Source: Carallia brachiata
Lineage: Eukaryota; Streptophyta; Magnoliopsida; Malpighiales; Rhizophoraceae
DNA length: 64,000 nucleotides
Assembly (NCBI GenBank): GCA_021464245.1
Contig: JADCRB010000118.1
Coordinates: 2,420,056 to 2,484,055 of the forward strand
Direction of reading: 5' to 3'
Positions 24,530 through 40,741 of this stretch are shown here, piece after piece. Every line of letters begins with the position of its first letter. Positions within the stretch are counted from its first letter, which is position 1. A model generated the notes under the pieces. It did not search any database. It was given only the letters and a program-made list of their open reading frames with translations, and had not been told where the DNA came from. A program made the translations under genes and the position numbers.

Positions 24530-24774
24530 TGTTTAGTGTGGGAAAATGAATAAATTTCCAAGGAAATAATGTGCATAACTATGACAAAAGAAGCAATATG
24601 AGAGGGAAGAAGCTGAAGACAGGATAAATGTGCTTGGCAGTATTTTCATCGCTGTAGTAACCTGTAGGAATGTGTTAGACCTGACATTTGTGAGCTTTTT
24701 GCCAGATTTCTGATCCTGCTAATCTACAACTAGTTGTGGAAGTTCCTCACTTTTTCTGCCTAACATTCATAGTT

Positions 24775-25145
24775 TGTTTGGATTATGAGATTTCGGTGAG
24801 AAATAAAGTTATTGAAAAAAAAATTATAAGAAAAAAAGTTGTGAAAATAATAAAAAATAAAATTTTATATTTGAATTATATGAAAAAATGTGAGAAATAA
24901 AAGTTTAGAGATGAAATAATAAAAATATCTTTAAAAAAATTGAATAATTAGTTATAAAATATTCTTATGACTAATTAAATAGACTAAAGGTTAATTTAGT
25001 GATTATATTTTTTTTTTTTCCTTCTCACATGGTGCATTTTCATTTTCCCATTGCTTTCCAATTACTTTCTTCTCTATTTCCAACAATTGCATAGGATTCT
25101 GTGTTTTATTTTCTTTTTCTCTTCTAACCTTTTTCTAAACACACG
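24775..25145. mobile_element. Probable MITE in the 3' flank of the response regulator
   Basis: Left end tttgtttggattatgaga. Right end, reverse-complemented, ccgtgtgtttagaaaaagg. The interior is A-rich on the left and T/C-rich on the right, as expected for an inverted-repeat element of the (T)GTTTGG type. The target duplication was not resolved. Confidence 0.5.
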
Positions 25146-26700
25146 GTCAAATTTGCTTCATTTTCAGTTCCATTCAATTGTTATGAACCAATGACAGCAC
25201 ACACGAATTTTCTTGTTGAGGAACTTTCTTTTTTCCTCTATCGTTGACGAACTTTCTTTTTTTTTTGGATTTTCTCCAATTCGACAATTCCTTCGTAATC
25301 GTCAAAAAAGGTTGGTCATCCTCCACGAGTCTTCAATATTTAAAAAGAGCACGGCCAGAGGATTTTAGCTCGATAAAATGTTGCAAATATAATAAATTGT
25401 CAATTTTAAATAATAAATATTCATATTTTATGTGACGATAAAAAGATAAATGATAAATTTTTATTATATAAAATATAAATATTATTATTTAAAATTAATA
25501 ATTATTATATTTAAAATATATCCTCAAGTCAAAAAATTTCAATTATTAACTTTTTATAAGGTGGAAAAGTTGCCATCCCTTATTGAGAGTCAAATGTGGT
25601 ACTCTTCTTGAGAAGAAAGGCAGGTCATCATCTCGCTCTGTGACTCGGCACGCCAAAGTGTGAACATACCTTTGTTCGATGGATCTTTGACTACTAGTAC
25701 TTTTTCGAGAAGGATCCACCGCATGGATGGACACGTTCAGGTAGACGGGTCAAAGAGGGAGAGCGGAAGGAGAAGGGGGAGACTCACAAATCATTTGACT
25801 CGTCTCTGACTCAGTTATTCCATTTATTCGATATTTTTATTGGTTATAAGAGAGATTAAAAAATTACAATTTAAAATATGGCTAAGAAGTGTTAATAAAA
25901 TATCTATATTAATTATATTAAAAATACGAGATTTATCAAATTCCAACATTTTCCTTTGGCAAATATATGCCATGTGGGGGTAAAGTCATCAAGTTTGTGG
26001 TAATAGATTACTCATGATTTTATAAATAAAATGTATAACTTTATTACAAAGAAGATATCCAACCCAAATATAATTTTTCACTTAAATATTTTATATAAAT
26101 TTTAAATAGATATAGAATTTGTATACTATATTTTCTGAGCTGTGTCTCTTGTCTGCAAATCTATTTCATTGCACTGAAGTTAAACTTTTTTATATGACTA
26201 TATCGCATGTTAGCAAGACAGGATATAGCACGAACGTGTCTTTGGGTGTATCACTACTAAGTCACATTCTTGGGAAAAATAATAATAACTGACTTACTCT
26301 AACTACTGACTGGTTTAATCTTTTAAATGAATTTAATACTCCATAACACTATACTAATATATAGTTAGATTTACAAAATGAAAAAAGAAACTTTATGCAA
26401 TTTTTTCTTTTCTTTTTGTTTGTTAATTAAAAATTTATTATGTCGTGAATTATATAATAAAAATAATTATTATTATTCTCATAAATTACGCGATCTCTTT
26501 AAATTAAAACCCAAAACTTTAAATATAGTTTGCACTAGAGGGCTGTTCATCTCTTCTCATTCACATAAACTAACTCCATAAGTTCTCTAGAATTAAAATA
26601 TCAAATCTCAAATATAGTTCTTAACTAGAGGGCTGTTGACTTCTGAAGGGCCATTTTTTTTTTTTTTTTAACAGCGAAAAGAACTTGGAGCGGAAGAAAA
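25146..26700. other. Intergenic DNA
   Basis: AT-rich with a moderately GC-richer patch at 25600-25790 that has no recognisable coding content. Two near-repeated phrases (gagggctgttcatctctt / gagggctgttgacttctg) occur at about 26538 and 26630. Confidence 0.5.
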
Positions 26701-26702
26701 CT

Positions 26703-26719
26703 GGACGTAAGCAGTGACA
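26703..26719 (+). promoter_or_regulatory. as-1/ocs-like element of the first GST gene
   Basis: GGACG and TGACA half-sites separated by TAAGCAG (7 bp), the same layout as the as-1 element (two TGACG boxes with 7 bp between). It ends 19 bp before a TATA box. as-1-like elements bound by TGA bZIP factors are well known in tau GST promoters and respond to salicylate, auxin and electrophiles. Each half-site has one mismatch, so binding strength is unknown. Confidence 0.6.
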
Positions 26720-26738
26720 TGATAATAGAATGGGCAGC

Positions 26739-27957
<1,219 letters not shown>

Positions 27958-30900
27958 ACCAAATTTTACTTTGGTGTATTGTGGGGGCAAAGAGACCAAA
28001 TAAAAGATTAGGATAAGAACCGTCTCTGGGTGTTTTTATTTTTATTTTTATTTTTTTTCTTCTTCTTGTTGAGGTCTTATTGTGAGAAAATGTGTGCCAG
28101 TACACTCTGTATTTGCAGGTGGTAACAAGCTTAAGGCATGACAGATAATTTTTCTTTCCCCTAATATACTCTAATGTTAATCAGTTTCTGGTTTTATGGA
28201 TCCCATGTCCCGTCAAGTGAAAAAAAAAAAATGATTCAGTTAACTAAATAATAAACATTTATTTAATTATGACTGCAACATAACAACTTTTTCTTTTCCT
28301 AAAAAGTTTGCACTTTTAAAATTTTACCATCGGTATTGATATGAGAGAAGTTGAGCTTGGAGGTACAATGATGAGCGTCGAACACATATTGCTGTGTCAA
28401 ACATGTGTCAGTCACGTGTTGTATCCAATACATGTCTGACAACATAGTTTTAGACCAACCGTGTCCATGACTTTGGAGGAGTCCAGGAAGTTCCTGAAAT
28501 GAACCTCTAAACATTGTTTCTGAATGTGTTAGGAGGTCTCACGTAAATAAAGAGGCTGGACATGGTTAGTAAAAATAAGATGAAGGGCTTGTATGACCCA
28601 AAAAAGGCAGGCATAAAGGCCCGTCTGGGTTGGCTAGGTGATGATATACCGGGCTTTAAGTTGCGTGGGCCCTTAATTTGGCAAGACCATACTCCATGGA
28701 TACGTAAACAGCTTTACCACATTGTAGTTGAATAAGTGAGATTTGAGTTTCTAATTTTATAATCAGGAATTTGAATTTCGTTAAAATTAAATAGTAAGAT
28801 TAAATTTATAACTCATCATATAACGCGAGATATGTCTTAACCATCATATCTTTTTAAGTTCTCTCTGGGTATAAAATCACAATATTCCTTGATAAAACTG
28901 TAAGACACCACTCTTACTTTCTTATTTTATTCAAAGAGCATGGTTTGGCTTATATAGCATTATATGGTCAAAAGTATTTACGAAAAGTACTATTATTTGT
29001 ATGGTTAAATTAATTTAAGAAGTTTGATTCTAAGTGAGAAATTTCACGACCGAATGTTGCCAACCTCAAATGATGGGATTTGCCTCGCGCGAGGAATGTC
29101 ATGACCAATTTGCTTCATGAACTCCGATTACAGAATCGCAATGCTCTCAAACAATGGGACATTATCTTTACATAATTTTTATCCTTCAATTCTAAGACAA
29201 GAAGAAAGAAATTTAAGATCGTATCTTTTGAACAAAATTGTTGAATTCTTAGACATCTCGTTTTGGCTTTAAAATTGTGTTGTTTTGAGAGTGATAAGGC
29301 GGTGGTAGCTGCCCAAAGTCAACAGAACTTTTTTTGTATAATTCAACAGATGGCGGGCAAATATTCTCATGGGCCTACTATGCTCGTGTGGACATCCGCA
29401 AACACAATCCCACTACATGTTTTAGGGATAATTTTAGTCTAATGAAAATTGGATGCAATGCTTACTAACTTGGCTAAAGGCTTTACAACTAATTGAGCTA
29501 TAGGCTTATAGCTATATATATCCCTCCAGTCTGGCGGCTTTTTTAATTTATATGACATGTTTTTTTTTAATTTATTGAGATTTTGATATTTTAATTATTT
29601 TTATTAATTTAATTGAATATATTATTATGATAAGCTAACTATTTAATTTAAGTCTCATATAATTATTATTATTTAAATCCAATTTGATCTGCTCATATAA
29701 CAGTATTTATATTAAATTTAAATTTCTTTACAATCATGAATCATTATAATAAGTATTTGTATTCAATTAGTTTTCTTGATAATAACAAGGTAATTTAGAA
29801 TACGATCACTACTCAATTATGGTAGTATCATTCAACTACTACTACTCAAATCTAATCCCAATGTGTCTATAAAGTTGACTACTATCTAATCTCTTTTTTT
29901 TTTTTTTTTTTTTGCACCAAGAAGACACACAGCTGAAATACGTTTGGTTTTCTCTCTCTACTGTTAAAGCTGGTATGCAAGTCTCTCTCCTTTTGTTGTT
30001 TTAGGTTAGAAAGAAAAGATTCATGCTAATGAAGTATTCTAACGGTATCCTCATTGGTTTTCTTACAAAATTGAAATTAGATTAGTCTTACAATGACGCA
30101 TTGGTCGTGAAGGATGAATTTAGATTTTAATCGGTCCTCAGTTAATGTAACACATTTTTTTTTTCTTTTTTTTAAAAAAATGTAGATTTTTTTTTTGACA
30201 AAAAAAATTTATCGAGAATATGTCAGTCGTTAGATGATTGAATCAGAGTCGGAACAACCTCCATTTGAACACTTCATTTAACAACTCCTATAGAGGTTAG
30301 ATTTACTACTCGAGTACCAGTAGAATTAAACAAACCTCTCTACTAATGATTCGGCGGACAAGTCTAATTTCACATGTCAGCTACAAATTTTAGCTAACTA
30401 AAGAGTCGCCTAACTATTATTAAAAGAGGACACACTATTAGAATTCACACTGAAAAAGTTAAATATAAAAATATGTCGACTTAACTAATTTTTTATTTAG
30501 GAGATTGTTTTAGGTATTTCATTGTTTGTGTATGACTTTTTTGTTTTTTATTACCAAGGTAAATCATGGACGAACGGGGTAATTAATGAGTGTGACATGT
30601 AAGTCCTCTATTTAATGGTTGTTGGTTTCCCAAGATAACATTCTGTTTCTTGCAGTGTTGATCACAAGTATCAATGTGATCTTGGCTTGTAAATCCCCTA
30701 ATAGTTCCGTGCTTGAGGTATTTTAATTATTTTGCCAAAATTGTCATTGTCATTGAGCAGTAGAACTGTCCTCAAATTGTTAATTCTGCCAAAATTTCCG
30801 GGTCATCAACTGTCGATGTTCTTAGCTTAGTTGTTTGTTTATAAAATTCAAAGAAATACGCTTCTCTTTTCATCCAATATGACGCACGACATCAATTTCT

Positions 30901-31295
30901 TTGATAGTTTCTGAAAGCACTAAACGAAGTTGATTAAATATGACGCAAAGGAGAACTAAGAGAGGATGTGTACACCTAAGTACGTGACAACAAAAATTTA
31001 TTCTATTTCATGGCAGTAGGTGTTTGCACCAGAAAAATACATCAAGGATCTTCGGGTTCTGCAAAGTCAAAATCAATGTGTCTACTCAAAAAAAAAAAAA
31101 ACGTCATAATCAATATGTATGTAGCATTTTGTTTTTTTGTTTTTTTTTTGTGATTGTTTATTTAAATGAAATCTGATTCCTTGGTTTTCACGCTAAAAGC
31201 TGCAGGTATTTGGAATGCGTGATATGTAAATAATTTGGTGTTTATTAATACGGGATGTTTTAAATAAAATGAACAAATTTATTGTGAATTATGAA
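27958..31295. other. Intergenic DNA between the GST genes, first part
   Basis: Includes the 3' UTR of the first GST. A patch at 28375-28445 is rich in gtgtcaaacatgtgtc / cacgtgttgtatcc motifs like those at the ends of the element at 31298. AT-rich elsewhere, with a T22 run near 29890. No gene recognised. Confidence 0.5.
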
Positions 31296-31297
31296 AT

Positions 31298-31885
31298 ACA
31301 GATACGGACACGATAATACAGATGTGATATAATACAGATATAATGATATATTAATTTTAAAAATATTAGGATACGAACATATTTTAAATACGGTTATATA
31401 TATATATATAATTAAATTTATAAAATTTTTGTGCAATATATGTATATTTTTAAATAATTTTATAAATTTTATTCATTTAAAAATATATTTATATAATTAT
31501 TATAAGTTTTAGAAATTTTTTATTCAAATAATTTATCGTAAAATTCTTTATTTTTGTTGTGAAACACTAAAATAGATATAAAATTTTGTAATTAATTTAA
31601 TTTTTCTGTTAAAATTAAAAACCAGTTGAAATTTAAACGTTTCAAAAGTTATAGATAATTGACAGTATTAAATTATAATTTTTAAGAATTTTTTTTTTCT
31701 TATGTGTTAAAAATAATTATAAAAATATTCAGGCGTGTTCGTAATATGTCGAACACTTGTATTTCTCGTATCCAAAACGCGTGTCCGAATTAAAAAAAAA
31801 AAATTAATGGACACTTCTAATCATGTCGCATACGTGTCTGCCACGTATTCGTCCCGTATTCACGTGTTCTGCGTGTCCGACACAC
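31298..31885. mobile_element. Probable TIR element abutting a RING fragment
   Basis: The left end contains gatacggacacgataatac. The right end, reverse-complemented, contains gtcggacacgcagaacacg and gaatacgggacgaatacg. The shared core is CGGACACG. The middle is very AT-rich. The ends are degenerate and no target duplication was found. It stops about 18 bp before the RING-H2 fragment begins. Confidence 0.4.
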
Positions 31886-31902
31886 AGTACTTTCATTTTT
31901 TA

Positions 31903-32165
31903 GAGCTTCCATCTATGGTTTTGACAACAGAGGATGTAGAGAGTAACAGTGCACGTTGTGCAGTTTGTAAAGATGCGATTAATCTTGGAGAGATAGCAAA
32001 GCAGCAGCCATGCATGCACCAGTATCATGGGGAGTGTATTCTGCCGTGGTTAGGAATTGGGAATAATATTTGTCCTGTTTGTCATATGAGCTGCCTACAG
32101 ATGATGCAGACTATGAGAGGAGTAAGGTAGTGCAAAGAGCTGCTAATGCAGTCCGTCGCCTGTGA
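31903..32165 (+). pseudogene. RING-H2 E3 ligase fragment with a one-base deletion
   Basis: Reads LPSMVLTTEDVESN, then a complete C3H2C3 RING-H2 finger: CAVC, PCMHQYHGEC, CPVC. This is the layout of RING1/CIP8/RNF181-like plant E3 ligases. Right after the last Cys pair the frame shifts. The expected continuation ELPTDDADYERSK..RRL and a stop (32163-32165) is present in another frame, one base having been lost between TGT and TATGAG. The N-terminal part of such proteins is absent and upstream sequence looks like a transposon end. So this is a truncated, probably non-functional copy. Translated in the unshifted frame it would end at 32130. Confidence 0.75.
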
Positions 32166-34562
32166 TAGGCATATTATCTGGTCAGATGCGAATTTTGAAT
32201 ACTTTGTTTAAGCATTAAGATTGTTAAGAATGTAGATAATGTTGTTGAATGGGTTGATTTCTCTGTTTGCGACTTAATGGGATTTCTGCAAAGTCCGTAC
32301 ATATTATGGTGATACATAAGAAAGTTCTTCTCACTGCATTGTACTTTTTGAAAAATTTTCCCTTTGAATAATATCCAACGATTTACATTGATTATGTACT
32401 CGTTTTCTCTTTGCTTTTGATTCAGTTGTTGATGTTGCTGCTGGAAGATCTGATGTTCTAATTGTCTTCTTTCAGAAGAGGTATAATGTCTGCTTCCTGA
32501 TTGTTTATTAGCTGGCATGGTGTTATAGTGTCACAGGATGGAAAGTGCATTATCGTTGCTAAATGTTGGAAAGTACAAAGTATTTTAGAAGACTTAAATC
32601 TTACTTACAAGAGAGAAGATAAATATCACTTAATAAAAAAGTATAAATAAAAATTAAAATTTCACATAAAAAGAGAGAAGTTAAATTTTACTTATTTATA
32701 AACTAATATCTTTTTTACACTTTATAAAATAAAAGATTTATAAGAGATTTCGCACAACCCATACCTAGAGTCGATAAAAGCGGGCGCCTTTGAGCCCAAT
32801 ATTTTTAACCATTCAAAATTTTTTTTAGTCAAACTAGGGATTTTTACTAGCTGTTTTGTACTATTAAAAAATTAACTGTTATAACTGTTACAGTCATTAA
32901 TCACCATTATTTTACCCATTATCTATCTCCACGACCATTATTTATTTTTATGAGCCTGAAAGACTAAATCAGTATACAAACATCATCTTCTTCATCACCA
33001 AATATACATTCATACATTCTACTTCTTACATATACTACTTTGCTGGAATTCGTTGAGTTAAACAAGATTATAATTTTTTTTTGCCATTTCATTATTTGAA
33101 GTACATATTAATAGAAATGTCTATTATATCTTGATAAAGTAATCATTGTAATCTACTGAACTGCCTCAATCTGAGAATAAGCACAAAAATTATCTTTAAA
33201 AATAATAACTGACACACCTTAAATATTATTTATATCATTATTTATTTTTATTTACATCTATTTTATTTTTTTTTTTGCTGTTCTTACTTTATTATTTCTA
33301 ACATCGAATCCATTTTGTTCAAAGGTTTGACTACTGTCTGCGTCACTGCAAAGTAAATTTATCTCACATGAGACTTATTATTTTCCTGGTAAGGTGCTTT
33401 TAATTTGTTTTATTGGCTATTGAGACTTTTCTAATTTATAAATAAAAAATATTAATTTATATATTTTTAAACATTAATAAATGATATATTTATATTTTTT
33501 ATTTATTTTTACTTGGAAATCTTCAATCTAAATCAAAAAAAACTTGTGCTTAGCATAGACTTAGAGAAACTAGTGTATGCATATATCCTACTCTCTAATT
33601 TTGTATTTTGAATTCGAAAATTTTGTTTAAGTCCATATTTAAGTCTCACTTATCATAACTTAGAGTTGGTAGCAAATTTGTGTTTGTAAATTGTTATGCT
33701 TCCGTGGAGAGGCAACAGTCCTCTTAAACCTGTGTGATTGGAATTTTACTACCAAAAAGTGAAATTGTTTGACTCATTTTCTTGTGAAAGAATAAGCGAA
33801 AATCCAAAAATCACAATGGTCGTATCTTCACCAGTCATTTGATGAAATAAAAAGTTTAACTTTTCTAAATGAAACAATTCACAAGAAAATGTTCTTTAAA
33901 CAGAAGAGGGTCATTCGACAACTAAAGGTAACCTCACAACGGAGCTTAATTGAAGCATAGTGCTAAGGTTTTTCTGGTCCCCTCTTCATGAAATCTTGTG
34001 TTTTGAGAATTATTTTTAACATTTAATAAAAAAAATCATTTATGAATAGTATAATTAATAAAAGATAATTTCAATTTTTGTATCATACAAATTTATTTTA
34101 TTATTTTTTATTTCAAATAAACTCTACTTATTTTATAATCTAAAATAATAAGTGAGTTATAGTTAAAAAAAAGTCAAATTAAAAATATCCTTTTAATTAA
34201 GAATAATTAACCTGTTTTTTCAAATATATCTATATAATATGCCTTCCTTGGATTTTTTTTTTTTCAATACATTAGAAGGCTCATTAAATCAAGAGTTAGA
34301 CCCATTAGACAGCTCACTTATTCTTATAAATTTCATATTATTTTTTTATTATTAAAACTTAAAACTTAAAAATAAAAAATTTTAAATTTTAACCACTAAA
34401 TATCATGACTTTCTTAACAATTTTTTCTAAAACCAACCGAACGGCTTGGTTGTAATTCTATTATTGACACTAGGACCGAAAAAGACGTTCATGACCCAAT
34501 TAGCAGCCACAAAGCTTTGAAGTCCAAATTGAAAGCTAGGTAAAGCCATCAAGATTTACGGA
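32166..34562. other. Intergenic DNA between the GST genes, second part
   Basis: 32166-32520 may be 3' UTR-like sequence that came with the RING fragment. The remainder is AT-rich with no gene recognised. Confidence 0.5.
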
Positions 34563-34570
34563 CTTAGATT

Positions 34571-35285
34571 TAGGAGTGTAAATGAGTTGAATTGAACCGA
34601 GTTAAATTTTGTCAAACTCGAGTTTGATTTGTTAAAAAATTTTCTAAATTCAAGTTCGGCTGAAGCTCGATTCGAGCTTTAAAAATAGAGGTTCGAGTTC
34701 GGTTCGTCACATTTTTACTGAAGATTGGGCTCGACTAGAATTTTTTTGTTGGTAAATTTTTTTTTATCTAAGCTTGATATATATATATAAACCAGTCACT
34801 TCATGCATCATCAATCAGTTTATCTAATTGTCCAAAAGATTTATATTCTTTTACAAAGGAAAAAATAAATATGTAATTTTATTTCAATTAAGAAAAAAAT
34901 AAAATAAAAAAAGAGACAGGAAGAAATGATGATGGAGAAATAATGTACTAGAGACATCAATATAGCATGAACAAACGACGCTGTTGTGACCATGGTAATG
35001 TCAAGAAATTAAATGATATTAAAAGTTAAATGATATAATTAAATATTATTAATACATAAAACGAGTTTATAATAATACATATTAAACAAGTTCTTAATAA
35101 TACATTTATTAAGAGTTCTAAGCGAGCTGTTTACGAGTCTGTAACGAATCGAATCTATCATTGTTCAAGCTCGATTCGTTTATTAAACAAGTTTTAATTT
35201 TAGACTTGTATATCGCTTATTTAGTTAAATGAATGAGTTGAATCACCAAATTTTTAACGAACGTATCAGCTCGTTTGCAGGCTTA
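34571..35285. mobile_element. hAT-type MITE, copy B, with 8-bp target duplication
   Basis: A 715-bp element flanked by the perfect repeat CTTAGATT (34563-34570 and 35286-35293). The left end reads TAGGAGTGTAAATGAGTTGA. The right end, reverse-complemented, reads TAAGCCTGCAAACGAGCTGA. Subterminal regions are full of ctcga/gttcg motifs (gctcgattcgagc-like). There is no transposase ORF. It is the same family as 4544-5102, which lies in the opposite orientation. Confidence 0.85.
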
Positions 35286-35293
35286 CTTAGATT

Positions 35294-37700
35294 TAGTTTT
35301 GGTTTGGTTTGGTTTTTTTTTTTTTCGTGCTACTTGCGAAAATGGACTTTTAATGAAAGAAACCCACGAAGAGAGGAATATCACATTCATTTTTAAGCAC
35401 CAATATATGACAAAAATAGGCAAAATTAGAGACACATAAATAAAAAACTTATTTAAATAGTATTAAATTTTGAGTTTCCCTTGAAGCTTTGCACTTGATA
35501 TCTAACCAACTGAGCTTGTTTAATTCGTTGTCTTTCTTGCTTGTTCAATGCCTTTGCGTACTAGATGATGGATAGTGAACTTCCAGCATGTATTGAGAGA
35601 GAAAATTCATGTACTCATTGTTTCAAGAAGCTGAACTCCTCCTTACGTGCCTCTGTGAAGTCCGCCTAATTTCTCTCTCCCGACTATTAAACTTCTTTTA
35701 GATGGTGACAATTATGGAATAGTTTTTTTTTTTTTTTATTCATCAAAAAGTCTTCGATTATAAATAATATAATAAAAATAGTTATCCTCATTTAAATAAA
35801 TTTAATATTTACTTCTCAAAATTAAAATTTAATGTCTCTAAAATATATAAATTTTAAAGGACTGGAGCAGGATATTTCAGAAGCTGGTTTCTTTATTTAA
35901 CAGTTGTACCAAAAAAAAAGGGGGCCGCGGGGGGGGGGGGGGAGAGGAGGAGAAGAATAGACGGTGATAAAAGTCGACTATCAACCTGTAATTTCTGGCA
36001 AAGAAACGACCAAGTACATGTGACACTTTCTTTTTTAAGGGGCTCGTTACAAAAGGTTAGGTCCTTACTTGAGTAAAACCCTTTTTTTATTTTCTTTATT
36101 TTTTTAAAATTATACTTTAAATAATATTTAATGTTATTATAAACATATTTAACTGTAAATTTTTTTTTGTAGCATTCGTGTGGAGGCCAGTACAAAATTT
36201 TCATTCCACCAACATTTCTCCTTCTATAATTCATTGGAAATGAGTGGACAAGAGATTTTTTTTTTACAAATAGGCAAAAAGTAAAATAAGAAAATAAACA
36301 AAATAGAAGTAGGAAGGTACTGTCCATGCATATCCGTTTGAAGCATCAATTCAACTCTACTAATTTAAATAATTATTTTTAATTTTTTTATAAATTATTA
36401 TTTATTTTTTTATAATTTTTAATTATTATTTTTTATCAATTATAATAATATTATTATTATATTATTTTTTATTTATTTTCTATCAATATAAATAAACTAT
36501 AAGTAAAGGTTTTTTTTTAAATTTGAGTACAGCATCATCTATTATTTCAAAATTAATCATAAAATCCGTACATAAATTACTTTTATATAAAGTATGTTGA
36601 AAATAAATAAAGCACGACAAAGCTGTCAGCGAAATTGTTTGGCCGTCGGTTCGATTTGTGATACAAAAGCCATCATTAATGCTCTGTTTGGGAAGCGAAG
36701 GAAACGAAAAAGAAAAAGAAAAGGAAAGGAATAGGAAATAATTTTTTTATTTATTTTTTATTAATTTAAATAATTAATTTTTATTTTTATTTTATAAATT
36801 ATTATTATTTTTTTAATAATTTTTTAATTATTATTTTTTATTAATTATAATATTATTTTTACTGTATTTTTTTGTTATTTATTTTTTTTTCAGTATAAAA
36901 AACAGTCTAATAATCCCCACTTGACAAATTAAAATAAAAGACCAACAATGACAGACCAATAATGCAGGATGCATGTTCCAGTCAATTGATGATGCGTTGA
37001 ATAGCACGAACTTTCTCTCAATAAACGGTAAATTTTGAGTTTCTAATAATTAAACTTAAAATTATAAAAATAAATTATAAATAAAAATTTAAAATGAAAA
37101 AAATTTATGTGGGGTTGCTTTTCATGATTTTGTTAATTATTGTTTCTTTTTTGACTCCGTCAAAGGCTGCACGGACTTGATCTTGACAGAAATAATTTTC
37201 ACAATTTTATCTTGAATTGGGTAGACTGAAACTGGATCTGATTTGAACGTTTAGATTACGGTTAAGAACCACAGAAACCTGATCTGAACCGATATGACTT
37301 AATTTCACAGAAGATCGAAGGGACTTGTTTTTAGATGATTTGCCTGAACTTTGTTAAGAGCCGTATGAGACTTGATCTCAACCGAATTTGTAATAATTTG
37401 ATATTTTTAAATTTATATTCTCATAAATTAAGATGTAAAGCGATTAGAGAATATAAATCTAAAAATAACTTTAGAAATAGAAACAACAAATTTTTTTGGG
37501 TTTACTCATGAAATATCTCTCAAAAAGAAGTTATACTACACAGTAAAAATACGTAAAAAAAAGAGAAATTTTTTTGAGAGATTTTTAAAATTTTCTTTTT
37601 CTTTCAAATTTTTTATATTTTTTTATTTACAAATTTGTTAAATATATTTTGAACTGGGACGAAAACTTATTTATAAAATTTTTTTCTCATGTGAAAATTA
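35294..37700. other. Intergenic DNA between the GST genes, third part
   Basis: Holds a long G run (about 35930-35942) next to an A run. It also holds two similar AT-rich blocks (36360-36500 and 36755-36905) that share taatttaaataatta, aattattattttttat and aattataat stretches in the same order. No gene recognised. Confidence 0.5.
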
Positions 37701-37800
37701 TATGAGAAAAGAAAAAAATTCTTTGTCCATTCGTTGGGCTAGCGACCATTGGATTGGTGGCCAGCCAATGCTGACCTTTGCTAACTTTGCCAACTTTTGA

Positions 37801-39210
<1,410 letters not shown>

Positions 39211-40741
39211 TGCATAACCAATAAGTATGCACACCATTAACTTTGGTTAATAAGTTTAAAGTTGAGGATGAAATTTAATGTTCAAACTTTAGACCTCATT
39301 AATTATTAAAAAAAATAAAAGAGTAATGTATAGTCTCTGCTGGTGTGCTGGTTTGCTTGTATACTCCTTGCAATTGTCTTTCCTACTTTCTAAAACTTTG
39401 TAATTATCTCACCAATTCAATTGCTGAGTTGGTGGATGATAGCAAATCAGGGTCTTATGATTGCATATACCTTTTTTTTTTTAATATGTCTAGTTTAGAT
39501 GGCTAGGAGAAACCCATCAAGAATCAAGAGCAATGGAGGTAGTGAGATCAAGCGGAGGAACCTATACTTAGTGATTAGGGAGCACTCTTCTTAACTAATT
39601 GGGCTAATACTCATCATCCTCATAATTGCGTATGCTATAATTTAAAACATGGACCGGTCTGCTCTTTGTCATTAGATAATTCATATGTGACTTAGTCTTA
39701 TGATAAGAAGAGAAGTCGAATAAACTCTTTTCGGAAAAAAGGAGGTCGCAAAAAAAAAAAAATCATCCTTTCTGCATATTATTGTAAAAATAATAAAAGT
39801 TTATTTTGTCTACGGAAATAGACTTTAGTGTGGAAGGCAGTTCAAAATAATAATGCATCTTAATTTCAAATCAATTGTGACAATTTATGGATTCAAGTTC
39901 GGCCTCCATGACGAGTTGATTTAATTTGGCCCAATAACTAAATAGAGTCCTGCTATCGTGGATGGGAAAATGGGAGACAAGACAATAACACGTTACAATT
40001 GGTAACTTTGTTCTTACAACAAGCAGTCTAAACCTTTACAACAAAAAAAATAAGTGAAAAATAATTTGATATTTTGTTACAAAATTTAAGTCGTTTTATT
40101 ATAAAAACAAAACTACCTGTTGCAACATGTCACTTTTCTGTCTTTTATTTTCTATATCCACGTATAATTTTTCAAATAAATATGAGTAAGAGGGCAATTA
40201 AAGAGTTAGCAGTTATGGTTGACAATTCTTATATATTCTCTCCATTACTCTCTGTATTGAGGGACGAACAAAAATGAAGAGCCGCACGTCCCTTAAGAAG
40301 AGAAAGACGGAACGGAAAACAGAGAGTTAAAGTCTCCTTTCACAAATCCTATTAAAGTAAGAATATCCATTGAATGGTCTCGCGTCTTAAGCTACTTGAG
40401 TTATGGAAAGCGAGTGGCCTTTAATGTGATTTCACATTTGACTACGATAAATCATAATTCTTGAGAAGCTGATGATTCAACTCGAGATTCCTGGAGAGAA
40501 TTTCAATTGAAATATTTATATCTAAACAGTAATTTTCATATGAAAACTGTGCCGTTATAACTTCCAGCCAATTGTATACGTGCGTTGTTATAGGGTTACT
40601 TTACTCCATTTTTCACAAAATTCATGTTGTACACTTGGAGATGATAATTGATGATAACCGTTTTGATTTTTTTAAAACTCTTTTGGAAATATACTAATTT
40701 ATTCAAAGACAGGCAAGAGGTTAATATGCGTGAAAAGTTAA
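39211..40741. other. Intergenic DNA after the second GST
   Basis: 3' flank of the GST followed by AT-rich DNA. No gene recognised. Confidence 0.55.

Noticed and set aside
32174..32518. 114-codon minus-strand ORF with a Gln-rich start
   Set aside because: Probably chance reading across sequence behind the RING fragment; no recognised family.
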